DNA of 17,101 bases. It comes from Poronia punctata. Lineage: Eukaryota; Ascomycota; Sordariomycetes; Xylariales; Xylariaceae. Shown one piece after another: positions 1 to 9,584 of this stretch. Both the position numbers and the translations under genes were made by a program. Positions within the stretch are counted from its first letter, which is position 1, and each line of letters starts with the position of its first letter. The notes under the pieces are model-generated. The model was not told the origin of the DNA and did not search any database. It saw only the letters and a list, made by a program, of their open reading frames with translations. Where the stretch lies: contig MU401900.1 in NCBI GenBank assembly GCA_022579005.1, positions 1-17,101 on the forward strand, in the 5' to 3' direction.

Positions 1-1555
1 TATAGCTATAAAAAAAAGTAATTAGTAAAAGCTTAGCTATAAAGATTTAATATAAATTACTTAAGCTTTAATATAAGCTAAGTTTAAAATTTAAATAAAT
101 TAGCATACTTATTAAAATATGCTAAATTAATAACTTAAAAAAAGCTACCTTTTAAAATTTTTAAAAGCTTATTTAAAGAAAAAACGTTAACTTAAAGCTA
201 TTTAAGTAAACTTTTTAAAAATAGCTATATAAAATAACATAGTAAAAATATAAAAACATAAAAATTTTTTTTTTATTAGCAAGTGTTAGTATAAAGGATT
301 AAAAGCGCTATATTTTTAAAAAATAATAGCTAACTAGCTTTTAACTATTAATATAAATTTTTAAAAAAACTAAAAAAAGTTTTAGTAAAGTAGTATATAT
401 TGCTTAATAATATAATAATAATATATTAAAAAGCTAAAAAATAATAAAGCACTTAGTATTATACTAGTAAAAAATATTAACTACTATATAAGCAAAAATA
501 TACTAAACGCTTACTAAAGCAAAAAAAGTTAATAAATAATTTAAAAACGTTTAAATAATTTAAAAAAAACTAATAACTTATTTAAGCAATAAATAAATTA
601 AAATTAAAGTAAATAAGTATATATTAATAATAGCTTTATAAAGTATTACTATTATAGTAAAAAAAGCTATATAGCTAAGTATTACTTAAAAAATAAATAG
701 TTAGTATTAAATTACTAGTTAAGCAAAGTTAAGCAAAAACTATTAAAATAGCTTAAAAATAAAGTATAAAACGTTTAAGCAAATTAGTTAAACTTTAAAA
801 ATAAAAAGTTAAAAGCTAAGCTAAAGTAAAATAATATATTTTATTTGTTTTAGTAAAGTTTTATAAAGTATTTAGTATTATAAAGCTATTTTAAGTAATA
901 CCTATAGTTTTTTTTAAATAATAAGCAAAAGCTAAAAAAAAGTTATTATAAATATAAATATAAAAACTTAAGTTAATATTATATATAAAAGCTTTAAAAA
1001 AAGTATTTATAAAAAGTAAATATTTTATTATTTTTATTAATAAAACTAAATAAAAAGCTAATAAAGTGCTAAGCAGCTTATATAGCTAGTTTTTAAATAG
1101 TTAATATTTAAAAAATTAAAATCACTTTTAAGAAAATATTTTCTATAATATATAAAAAATAAAAAGTATTAAAGCTTTTAATATTATAACTAAAAATAAG
1201 TTAATTAAGTATATTATTAAATATAGCCTTTATTTAATAGTTTTATAGTAAATATTAAAAATTAAATTTAAAAAGTTTGCTAAAAACATAATTAGTAGTT
1301 AAGCAGCATATGTTACTAACTTAATAAGTATAAGTATTAGTTTTAAAAAAAAGTTATTATTTTTTAAAATTAATAATAACTTTAGTATAAAAAATAAAAT
1401 TAATTTACTTAAATATTTTAAAGCCTTTTAGTATATATACTTGAAGCTATTAGCAAAAAAGTTATAAGTACTAAAAAAATATAATATATAATAAACTTAA
1501 TAAAAAAAGTATAAGTGCTATTTAGTTTAATTTATTTTATTATAAAAGCTTAATA
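1..1555 (+). pseudogene. Presumed gag/protease part of copy A, not resolved
   Basis: This stretch lies upstream of the RT and by Ty3/gypsy order should encode Gag and the aspartic protease. I could not find a protease Asp-Ser/Thr-Gly box or a CCHC knuckle, and frames break often, so the assignment rests on position only. The stretch is well conserved with copy B (about 9585-11132, reverse complement), with long near-identical blocks around 740-1090. It contains a 14-base palindrome at 1131-1144 that is present in both copies. Confidence 0.5.
1131..1144. repeat. 14-base perfect palindrome, conserved in copy B
   Basis: AGAAAATATTTTCT is its own reverse complement. It also occurs at 9999-10012 in copy B. 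It holds two of the rare GA/TC dinucleotides of this region. No function is assigned; it may simply be a piece of the ancestral coding sequence. Confidence 0.8.
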
Positions 1556-1559
1556 GTAA

Positions 1560-2170
1560 GTACTTAAAAAAAACTTTAAAAAAAACTTTTAAATAAGCTA
1601 TATATAGTACTTAAAAGCAAATATAAAAGCTTTTATTTTATTTATACTAAAAAAAATAAAACTATAAAGCTTTATATTAATTATAAAAGCGTAAATAAAA
1701 TAACTATAAAAATAAATACTTTTTACCTTTTATATTAAAAATAATAAAAAAGCTAAAATTAGCAAAAATTTATTTAAAGCTAAACTTTTATAATGCTTAC
1801 TACTATATTTAAATTAAATATAGCAATAAGTAAAAAATTAGTTTTTAAATAAAATATAGGCATTTTAAGTATATAGTTATGCTTTTTAAATTAACTAATA
1901 CTTTTATAACTTTTTAGGCCTATATATATAAAGCGCTAGCTAAGCTAGTAAATTATATTTATATAGTTTACTTAAATAATATTATAGTTTTTTTAAAAAA
2001 AAAAATATAAAAAGCACTTTTAATTAGTTTATAAATAGTTAGTAAAATATTAACTATTTATAAAACTATTAAAATATAATTTTTTAAAACTAAAATAAAT
2101 TTTTTAATATTTATTATTATAACTAAAAAAATAAAAATAGATTTTTAAAAGGTTACTATTATTTAAAACT
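1560..2170 (+). pseudogene. Ty3/gypsy reverse transcriptase relic (copy A)
   Basis: In life this enzyme copied the element RNA into DNA. Around 1608-1740 one frame reads YLKANIKAFILFILKKNK followed by LYINYKSVNKITIK, which fits the gypsy RT start (a K-D-G turn, then L-R-x-C-V-D-Y-R-x-L-N). After a +1 frame change the catalytic part is readable from about 1861: VMLFKLTN (family VMPFGLTN), then YLNN at 1969-1980, the active-site YLDD box with both aspartates (GAT/GAC) turned into AAT. The next residues IIVFLKK match the usual continuation. Stops sit where the family has Gln, Trp or Arg. RNase H follows. The loss of both catalytic aspartates alone makes it dead. Confidence 0.93.
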
Positions 2171-2229
2171 AAAAAGTATAAACTTTAATATATAATATAT
2201 AAGTATTTTTAAAGTTTGCAACTTTTTAT

Positions 2230-2815
2230 AAAAAGTTTATAGCTAAATATACAAACGTTATTATGCTAATTATAGCTATTTTAAAAGGTTATACTTTATT
2301 AAGCTATATTTTTAAATAAACTTTAAAAGTAAATTAAGCATTTAAAAATATAAAAAAGCTTTTATAATAATAACTACTTTTTAATACTAAAATAATTATT
2401 TAAATACTAAAGTTAAAATAAATATATTAACAAAAGTAATATTAAGTATATTATTATAGCTTTATAAAAAAATGTAAAAACTAATTACTTATTAGTTATA
2501 AAAGCTTATAAATATAAAAACTAAATAAGCAATAAGCTAGCAAAAGCTTTTAGCAATTATAAAAAGCTATAAGCACTAGTAGCAATACTTTAAAAAAAAA
2601 TAAGAATTTTATAATATAAAAAATTATATAGCTTTAAAAAGCATAGTTAACTTATTAGCTTAAAACTTTTTAAAAAAGCTTGCTTGCTAAGTATATAAGC
2701 TAATATAGTTTAATTTTAATATAAAATACTAATTAAGCATTTTAAACCTAATAAATAAACTATTAAAAAAGCTAAATTATATAGCTAAAAAGATTTAATA
2801 TAAAAATATAATACT
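2230..2815 (+). pseudogene. RNase H relic with thumb/connection (copy A)
   Basis: RNase H removes the RNA strand of the RNA-DNA hybrid and in gypsy elements follows RT directly. Copy B preserves the domain better; the equivalent bases here carry the same pattern: an NIKVKIN-like strand (family xxVETDAS), then a stretch fitting the [D/E]-K-E-L-L-A-I-I core, and near 2700-2800 the end of the domain reading KHFKPNK, then IKKAKLYS, matching the family's Y-R-P-G-K ... A-D-A-L-S-R-R end. Frame changes break the domain at least twice. The linker after 2815 (reading ALTS, then IAVIS) resembles the usual spacer before integrase. Confidence 0.75.
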
Positions 2816-3439
2816 AATGCTAAAAAGAAAGCTTTAACTAGTTAGCAAGCTATTATAAAAAGTATAGCAGTTATTAGCAAAAATCTTATTTAAAAAAAAA
2901 AGGTAAAGTATTAGCTTATGCTACTAAAGCAGCTTAAAAAGCTTTATTAAACTTATACTTATTAGCTTATTTAATAATAAAAGTATAAATTATAAACTTA
3001 TAAGCTTTTAAAGCACTAAACTTTTAGTATATAGTTATAAATAATTTTTAAAAATTAAAAGTAAAAAGTACTAATATATATGCTTAACTTATATATTATA
3101 TATTATATAAATAATAATAATAACTTATTTAATAAAAGCTACTATTAAAAGTATAAAAATTATTTAAAAAAAAAAAAAAAGCTAAAGCTATTATTTATAA
3201 CTAATATGTTCTATATATTAAAGCTAAAAAATTAGCTTAAAGCAAAATACCTTTTAAACTAGTAGCTTTAATATAGTTTTATAAAATAGTTTATAAACTA
3301 TAAGCTAAAAACTTTATTTTTATAAAAATTATAAAAATTATATATTATAAAGTTAAAATATATAAATAATATTATATTAATAATAAAAATATATTATATT
3401 TTAAAAAGTAGCTAATAATTTTAACTTAAAAAGCTTTAG

Positions 3440-4130
3440 TAAAGTAACTAATATACTAGTATTATAATAACTTTAAAGCTAAACATATAAAATAAAATAA
3501 AATAGCTAAGTTATTATAATATAAGTTTTATTAAAAAAGCTTAAAATAAAATGTTTAAAAATATGTTACTAGCTATATATAGTATAAAAAAGCTTAAAAG
3601 CTAAAGTATAAGCTTTATAAAAAGCTTTAGTTATTATTTTTATTAAAATAGCTTTTTTAAAAAATTAGCTTAAATTTTATTATAAAACTACTTTTATATA
3701 TAAAAGCAAATAGTAATATTTATAATATAATTTTAGTTATTATAAACTAGTTTATAAAATAGTATTATTTATTTTTATATAAAAAACGCTTAATACTACT
3801 AAGCTTATAGTAATTATATACTATAAAGTAAATTGCTAATATAAGTTTTTTAAAAATATTATAAGTAATAAAAATAAACTTATTATAAGCAAATTTTAAA
3901 AAAACTTTTATAAAGTATAAAAAATATATTAGCAGCTATTTACTATATAGCATTTTTAAACTAATAACTAAATAAAATAAATATACTAAACTTTAAAAAA
4001 ATATTTTTACACTTTTTATACTAATAAGCTAAATAGCTATATTAAAGTATTAATAAAAGCTAAATTTATATATAATAATAGTTAATATATTATTATAAGC
4101 TATTTACTATTTAAAGTTTTATATAAGTAC
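3440..4130 (+). pseudogene. Integrase relic: HHCC region and core (copy A)
   Basis: Integrase inserted the cDNA into the genome. The zinc-binding part reads FKAKH, with His at 3484-3486, and later VTSYIQYKKA at 3565-3591. The family has S-C-x-x-C there, and both Cys codons (TGT) have become TAT (3574-3576 and 3583-3585). The core starts near 3665 with ISLNFI (family ISLDFI; Asp now AAT). The second catalytic Asp is AAC at 3877-3879 inside INLLQANF, where the family has D-R-G-P-Q-F. The A-Y-H-P-x-T-D-G-Q block is only faintly visible at 3940-3995. The order after RNase H is normal for Ty3/gypsy. Confidence 0.85.
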
Positions 4131-4605
4131 GATATAAAAAGTATTAAATATATATTAAAGCAGCTTTAATTTAATATTTTAAAAAAAAAAAAAAGCTATA
4201 ATAAATAAAAGCTATATGCTGCATAGCTTATAAGCATTAAAACTAAATAGTTAAGTTAATATAAAAGTATTATAATAAGCATTATATACTAAAAAAGTTT
4301 TAAGCAAATAATATAGTAAAGCTATTAATAATATATTTTAAATATAAGTTTAAAAAAAAGCTAGCTTTTATATATATTTAAATTTAAGTTTTTAAAAAAG
4401 TAAAACTTTAAGTATATTAAATTTAGTTGCTTAAAATTTATTTTTAAATTTATAATATATTTTTTATATTATTATTTAAGCTATAAATAAACTAGCTAAA
4501 AGCTGCTAGCAAAATAGTGCTGCTTAAGTTAAAAAATAAGCAAAAAAGTAAGTAATAAAAAATATTGTTTAATATTAAAAAAACTAAAGTAAATAAAAAT
4601 ACTTA
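4130..4605 (+). pseudogene. 3' end of copy A internal region (integrase C-terminus)
   Basis: This stretch still aligns with copy B (about 6478-6905, reverse complement) but I recognise no domain in it. In gypsy elements this place holds the integrase C-terminal DNA-binding part and sometimes a chromodomain; neither can be read with confidence. Copy B carries a 26-base tandem duplication in this stretch that A lacks. The match to B ends near 4601, where B continues into its LTR and A changes to unrelated sequence. Confidence 0.5.
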
Positions 4606-4612
4606 GTAAAAT

Positions 4613-6235
4613 AAAAAAGCTAGCTAGTAAAATATAATATTTAAAAGCTAGTTAAGTACTTAGCAAATATATGCTATTTACTAAACTAATATAAAAAAAA
4701 AGCTTAAAAAAGTTTATATTAAGTAAAATAATAAATAAAGTAATTATATTAGTATATAAGCACTAAAAGTTATAAAGGTATAAAACTTAGTTAATAAAAA
4801 ATAGTAAGCTATTGCTAAATAATTAACTAAATTATAATACTATAAAAATTAAAAACTTATATATAAAAAACTTTTAGCAACTTTAAATTAACTTACTAAT
4901 AATAAAAGTAATATTATTAAAGTAAAAAGTTAGTAAAAAAAAGCTAAATAATAGCTAAAAAATAAAAACTATATTATAGTATTAAAGCAACTTTAGCTAA
5001 AATTTAGCAATATAGTTTAATAATTAATATAAATAAAAGTGGTAATAAAAGTTAAAATAACTTTTTAAATAAAAAGCTTTTAAAAAGCTTTATTAATATT
5101 TAAAAAAGTTTTAAAACCTTAATTAGCAAATTATTTTTAAAAGTTTAGCTTTTTATTAGTAAGCTTTATAATAAGCGCGCATAATTAATATAAGCAAGCG
5201 TTAAAGTTACTAAAAAAGCTATTTTAATATTTAAAATTAAAAAAAAAAACTAAGCCTTTTATAAAATATTATTAAAGTTACTAGCTAAAAGCTTTATTTT
5301 ACTAATATAAAACTAATAAAGTATTAGTAATTAAGCTAGCAAATAATCAATAAAAGGTATAAATAATAATAAAAGTAATAATAATAATTAATAAATATTA
5401 AATAAAAACTAACTTTTAATAAAAAGTAATATAATATATTTGTTTTTAATAATAAAAAACCTAGCCTTTTTTTTAAAGGCAACTGCTTGCTAAAAAGCTA
5501 AACTTACTTTTTTTAAGCAAAATATATAATAGCTAATATAAGTAATAATATTGTTAAATAAAGTAGCTTTTTTACTATTAATAAAGTTAGCTTAATAATT
5601 TTATTAAATAACTTATATATAAATGTATATATAAGCAATATATATTATAATTTTTTAAGCTAGGCTTATTAAAGCAAAAAAGATTTATATAATTAATATT
5701 TAATAAAAACTATAAATAATAAGGTACTAAACGTATAGCATAATAATTAATATAATCTTTTTTATAAAAAGCGTAGTTAGCGTTACTAGGTTACTAAAGG
5801 CAATAAAATATAAAAGTTAAAGTATATACTTAAAACATAATGCTAGCAAAGCTTTTTGCTAAGTATAAAAATAGTTTTTAGCTTATTATTATTAAGGTTA
5901 TAATTTAAGTTTAAAATAATATAGTTTAAAAATAACTAGCTAAAATTTACGTTAAAAATATAAAAATATATAAAGCTAAAGTAAAAAAGCTTTAAAGGTA
6001 GCATTATAGCAACTGCTTAATAAAAAATTAAATAAAATAAGCAATACTAAAAAAAACAAATTTTAAAAGTAAAGTTATAAAATTAAAAGAAAAAGTAAAT
6101 TAATAAAAACTAAAAAAATAAGCAAAAGTATAGTAACAAGCTGCAAAAATGTAATTTAATTAAACAAAATTAAAAGCAAGCTTAACTAGCAAATACTTAT
6201 AAATAATAAATTGCTAAAAACTAGCAACTTAAAAA
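4613..6235 (+). pseudogene. Unassigned coding relic, ~540 codons in one frame
   Basis: I do not recognise this gene. Frame 2 (GCT codons at 4619 and 6131, for example) can be followed from 4613 to about 6230 with no need for a frame change. All interruptions are TAA or TAG, as mutated Gln, Trp or Arg codons would give; TGA is not seen. Readable stretches include NYIIVLKQL (near 4960), KFSFLLVSFIISAHN (near 5150), QALKLLKKLF, FFKLGLLKQKRFI (near 5660) and a Lys/Glu/Gln-rich tail around 6040-6170 (SKVIKLKEKVN, then QAAKM) that looks like a coiled coil. I found no YLDD, DDE, zinc-knuckle or helicase motif. It lies between the 3' end of copy A and the 3' LTR of copy B, so one or both ends may be truncated. 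It may be a transposase or recombinase of a DNA element, an extra retroelement ORF, or a captured host gene. Confidence 0.55.
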
Positions 6236-6239
6236 AAGG

Positions 6240-6478
6240 GGTAGTATAACAAAGCACTTACTTATAAACCTACTAGCTATATTATAAGTATATAAACTAT
6301 ATACAAGCTAAACCTATGCTAACTATTAGGTATAGTTTAGCTAGTTACACCTTTTTTATCCTTTTAGCCAGCCTGGTTACTTACTTAGTTAACTAAATAA
6401 AAGTTATCTAATATACCTAGGTTTTAAAATTGCTAGCAATATTACCTTATAACTACCCTATTGCTTTAACCCTTATAT
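6240..6478 (-). repeat. 3' LTR of copy B
   Basis: Starts where the A/B internal similarity ends. It aligns (reverse complement) with 11700-11962 on the + strand: both contain GTAAT, then TTGCTAGCAATTTTAAAA, then a TTTATTTAGTTA / AAGTAAGTAA block and a TATAGTTT- or TATAATCT-like stretch, and both end in TACCCC. It is less mutated than the coding part, keeping CCAGCCTGG, TCC and ACACC that the partner at 11700-11962 has lost. The LTR length is estimated at about 240 bases. TG...CA ends are not visible, as expected after C-to-T decay. Confidence 0.7.
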
Positions 6479-6904
6479 ATTTTTGTTTACTTTAATTATT
6501 TTAATGCTAAATAATATTTTTATTACTTATTTTATTTATGTATTTTTTACCTTAAATAACGCTATTTAATTACTATTTTTTAGCTAGTTTATTTATAGTT
6601 TAAATAATAATATAAAAATAAAATTTAAATAACTTAATTTAATATGCTTAAGTTTTTACTTTTTTAAAAACTTTAACTTAAATATATATAAAAGCTAGTT
6701 TTTTCTATACTTAAACTTAAGGTATATTATTAATAGCTTTACTATATTATTTACTTAAAACTTTTTTAGTATATAATGCTTAAAATAATATTTTTATATT
6801 AACTTAACTATTTACTTTTAATGCTTATAAACTATATAGTATATAGCTTTTATTTTCTATAGCTTTTATTTTTATTTTTTAAATATTAAATTAAAGTTGT
6901 TTTA

Positions 6905-7580
6905 GTATATATTTAATACTTTATAAGTAGTAATTATATAGCGCTTTAAATAGTAGTAATTATATAGCGCTTTAAATAGTAAATAGCTTATAGTAATATA
7001 TTAACTATTATTATATATAAACATAGCTTTTACTAATACTTTTACTTAGCTATTTAGCTTATTAGCATAAAAAGTTTAAAAGTACTATATAGTAAATAGC
7101 TACTAATATACTTTTTATATTTTATAAAGCTTTTTTAAAAATTTGCTTATAATAAGTTTATTTTTATTACTTATAATCTTTTTAAAAAACTTATATTAAT
7201 AATTTATTTTATAATATATAATTACTATAAGCTTAGTAATATTAAGTATTTTTTATATAAAAGTAAATAATATTATTTTTATAAACTAGTTTATAATAGT
7301 TATAATTATATTATAAATATTATTATTTAGTTTTATATATAAAGGTAGTTTTATAATAAAATCTAAGCTAATTTTTTAAAAAGGGTGCTTTAATAAAAGT
7401 AATAACTAAAGCTTTTTATAAAGCTTATATTTTAGTTTTTAAGCTTTTTTATATTATATATAGGTAGCAATATATTTTTAAATATTTTGCTTTAAGCTTT
7501 TCTAATAAAACTTGCACTATAATAGCTTAGCTATTTTATTTTTTTTATATGCTTAGATTTTAAGTTATTATAGTACTAAT
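6905..7580 (-). pseudogene. Integrase relic (copy B)
   Basis: Counterpart of the copy A integrase. The zinc-binding part lies at about 7450-7575: His codon at 7549-7551 (reverse strand), then a stretch reading Y-x-A-T-Y-I-stop-Y near 7455-7480, where the two Cys of the HHCC motif have become Tyr, exactly as in copy A. The core runs from about 7385 to 6905 and keeps the same broken D-R-G-P-Q-F region. Stops in every domain show it is inactive. Confidence 0.8.
6926..6977. repeat. Perfect 26-base tandem duplication in copy B
   Basis: Units 6926-6951 and 6952-6977 are identical and centre on TATATAGCGCTTTAAAT. Copy A has a single, more diverged equivalent near 4115-4140. The identity of the two units, in DNA this heavily mutated, suggests the duplication is younger than most of the decay. 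Confidence 0.9.
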
Positions 7581-7642
7581 ATAATAATTACTTTATTAAA
7601 GCTTTTTAAGTTAAAATTACTAACTACTTTTTAAAATATAAT

Positions 7643-7760
7643 ATTTTTTTATTAATATAATCTTTTTTTATTAATATAATCTTTTTTTTATTAATATAAT
7701 CTTTTTTTTTTAATATAATATTTTTTTATTAATATAATCTTTTTTTTATTAATATAATAT
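7643..7760. repeat. Minisatellite, six units of 19-20 bases
   Basis: The core ATTAATATAAT starts at 7651, 7670, 7690, ~7709, 7728 and 7748, each preceded by a run of T's. Copy A has only one clear unit at the matching place (~3361-3403). The extra length, about 94 bases, accounts for the offset between the two arms. Units are not a multiple of three, so this expanded after coding function was lost. Unit-to-unit differences are mostly T-run length and C/T at one position. Confidence 0.92.
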
Positions 7761-8319
7761 TTTTTATATATTTTAGCTTTATAGTATATAATTTTTATAA
7801 GTTTTATAAAACTAAAGTTTTTAGCTTATAGTTTATAAACTATTTTATAAAACTATATTAAAGTTGCTAGTTAAAAATCTGTTTTGCTTTAAGCTAACTT
7901 TTTTAGCTTTAATATATAAAACATATTAGTTATAAATAATAGCTTTAGCTTTTTACGTTTAAAAAGTAGTTTTTATATTTTTAGTAGTAGCTTTTACTAA
8001 ATAAGTTACTATTATTACTTATATAGTATATAATATATAAATTAAGCACATATATTAGTACTTTTTACTTTTTTGCTTTTAAAAATTGTTTATAAGTATA
8101 TAGTAAAAGTTTAGCGCTTTATAAGCTTATAAGCTTACTATTTATGCTTTTATTATTAAATAAGCTAATAAGTATAAGTTTAATAAAGCTTTTTAAGCTG
8201 CTTTAATAGTATAAGTTAGTATTTTTCTTTTTTAAAAATAAAACTTTTAGTAATAATTATTATATTTTTTATAGCAGCTTACTAACTAATTAAAGTTTTT
8301 TTTTTAACATTAGTATTAT

Positions 8320-8800
8320 ATTTTTATATTAATTTGTTTTAGCTATATAATTTAGCTTTTTTAATAGTTTATTTACTAAGTTTAATATATTTAATTAATA
8401 TTTTATATTAAAATTACATTATGCTAGCTTATATACTTAGTAAGCAAGCTTTTTTAAAAAGTCTTGCACTAATAAGTTAACTACGCTTTTAAAGCTATAT
8501 AATTTATTTATATTATAAAAGTTTTGTTTATTCTTTAAAAGCATTATTACTAATGCTTATAGCTTTTTATAATTACTAAAAGCTTTTACTAGCTTATTAC
8601 TTATTTAGTCTTTATATTTATAAGCTTTTATAACTAATAAGTAGCTAGTTTTTACATTTTCTTATAAAGCTATAATAATATTTTTAATAATATTTTTATT
8701 AATATGTTTATTTTTACTTTAATATTTAAATAGCTATTTTAATAGTAAAAAGTAATTACTAATATAAAAGCTTTTTTAATATTTTTAAATACTTAGTTTA
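8320..8800 (-). pseudogene. RNase H relic (copy B)
   Basis: Read on the reverse strand from about 8800: LNIKVKIN (family V-E-T-D-A-S strand; the catalytic Asp now Asn), then LATYQL, then KLLVIIKSYK matching the E-L-L-A-I-I-x-x-x-x-x-W core. The first Glu of that core is replaced. The best-preserved part is 8560-8770. It sits directly after RT, as usual for Ty3/gypsy. Confidence 0.8.
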
Positions 8801-8969
8801 TTTTTAAAGTTTACTTAAAAATATAGCGTAGCAAAGTATAATTTATTAAAATTATTATAATTAGCACTATAATGTTTATATACTTAGCTATAAACGTTTT
8901 ATAAATGCGTATAAACTTTAAAAATATTTATATATTATATATTAAAGTTAATATTTTTTACTTTTAAAT

Positions 8970-9580
8970 AGTAGCAACCTTTTAAAAGTCTATTTTTATG
9001 TTTTTAATTATAATAATAAACTTTAAAAATTTAATATTAGTTTTAAAAAACTTATCTTTTAATAGCTTTATTAATAGTTAATATTTTGCTAATTGCTTAT
9101 AAACTAGTTAAAAGTGCTTTTAATATTTTTTTTATTTTCTTAAAAAAAAAACTATAATATTATTTAAATAAACTATATAAATATAATTTACTTCCTTAGC
9201 TAGCATTATATATATATAAGCTTAAAAAGTTATAAAAGTATTAGTTAATTTAAAAAGTATAACTATATATTTAAAATGTATATATTTTATTTAAAAAGTA
9301 GTTTTTTACTTATTGCTATGCTTTATTTAAATATAGTAATAAGTATTATAAAAATTTAGCTTTAAAAAAACCTTTGCTATTTTTAACTTATTTATTACTT
9401 TTAATATAAAAAGTAAAAAATACTTATTTTTTATAGTTACTTTATTTAAGTTTTTATAATTAATATAAAGCTTTATAATTTTATTTTTTTAAGTATAAAT
9501 AAAATAAAAGCTTTTATATTTATTTTTAAGTACTATATATAACTTATTTAAATTTTTTTAAAAAATATTTTTTAAACACT
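8970..9580 (-). pseudogene. Reverse transcriptase relic (copy B)
   Basis: On the reverse strand the active-site box reads V-Y-L-N-N-I-I-V, with YLNN at 9159-9170; both YLDD aspartates are Asn, as in copy A. Upstream (9180-9260) comes the stretch equivalent to the T-F-x-A-Y-I block before the box, and around 9400-9540 the K-K-x-K-T-I-K-L-Y-I-N-Y region. Stops are TAA or TAG. Because A and B have the same Asp-to-Asn changes, these positions were hit in both copies or in a shared parent. Confidence 0.9.
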
Positions 9581-9584
9581 TAGT

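Larger units (their letters stand above)
1..4605 (+). mobile_element. Degenerate Ty3/gypsy LTR retrotransposon, copy A (5' end outside window)
   Basis: An inactive LTR retrotransposon reading left to right. RT, RNase H, a zinc-binding HHCC region and an integrase core can be read in that order, which is the Ty3/gypsy order (Ty1/copia has integrase before RT). Every domain is full of TAA/TAG stops and small frame changes, so no protein is made. The whole stretch aligns in reverse complement with copy B: position 1 matches about 11132 and about 4601 matches about 6478. Copy B continues for roughly 500 bases past the point matching position 1, so the first part of A lies outside the window. A has no recognisable 3' LTR: similarity to B stops where B enters its LTR. 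The + strand is A-rich, as expected for a mutated sense strand. The class is certain; the exact right boundary is less so. Confidence 0.9.
1..4605. repeat. Left arm of a ~4.6 kb inverted repeat (partner ~6478-11132)
   Basis: Matched landmarks fix the pairing: palindrome 1131-1144 with 9999-10012; YLNN codons 1969-1980 with 9159-9170; ATG in a shared block 2472-2474 with 8655-8657; His codon 3484-3486 with 7549-7551; shared AAAGTAAA block 4586 with 6493. The coordinate sum of each pair stays near 11030-11145, changing only by indels. The drop of about 94 bases between the third and fourth landmark is explained by a tandem-repeat expansion in the right arm. The arms are separated by about 1.9 kb. 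Confidence 0.92.

Noticed and set aside
5363..5400. AAT/AATAAT microsatellite
   Set aside because: Short and imperfect; expected by chance in DNA this AT-rich.
4613..6235. Starship captain / DUF3435 tyrosine recombinase for the unassigned relic
   Set aside because: The stretch near 5150 (FLLVSFIISA) recalls a hydrophobic segment of that family, but I could not find the catalytic R...H-x-x-R...Y pattern, so no name was given.
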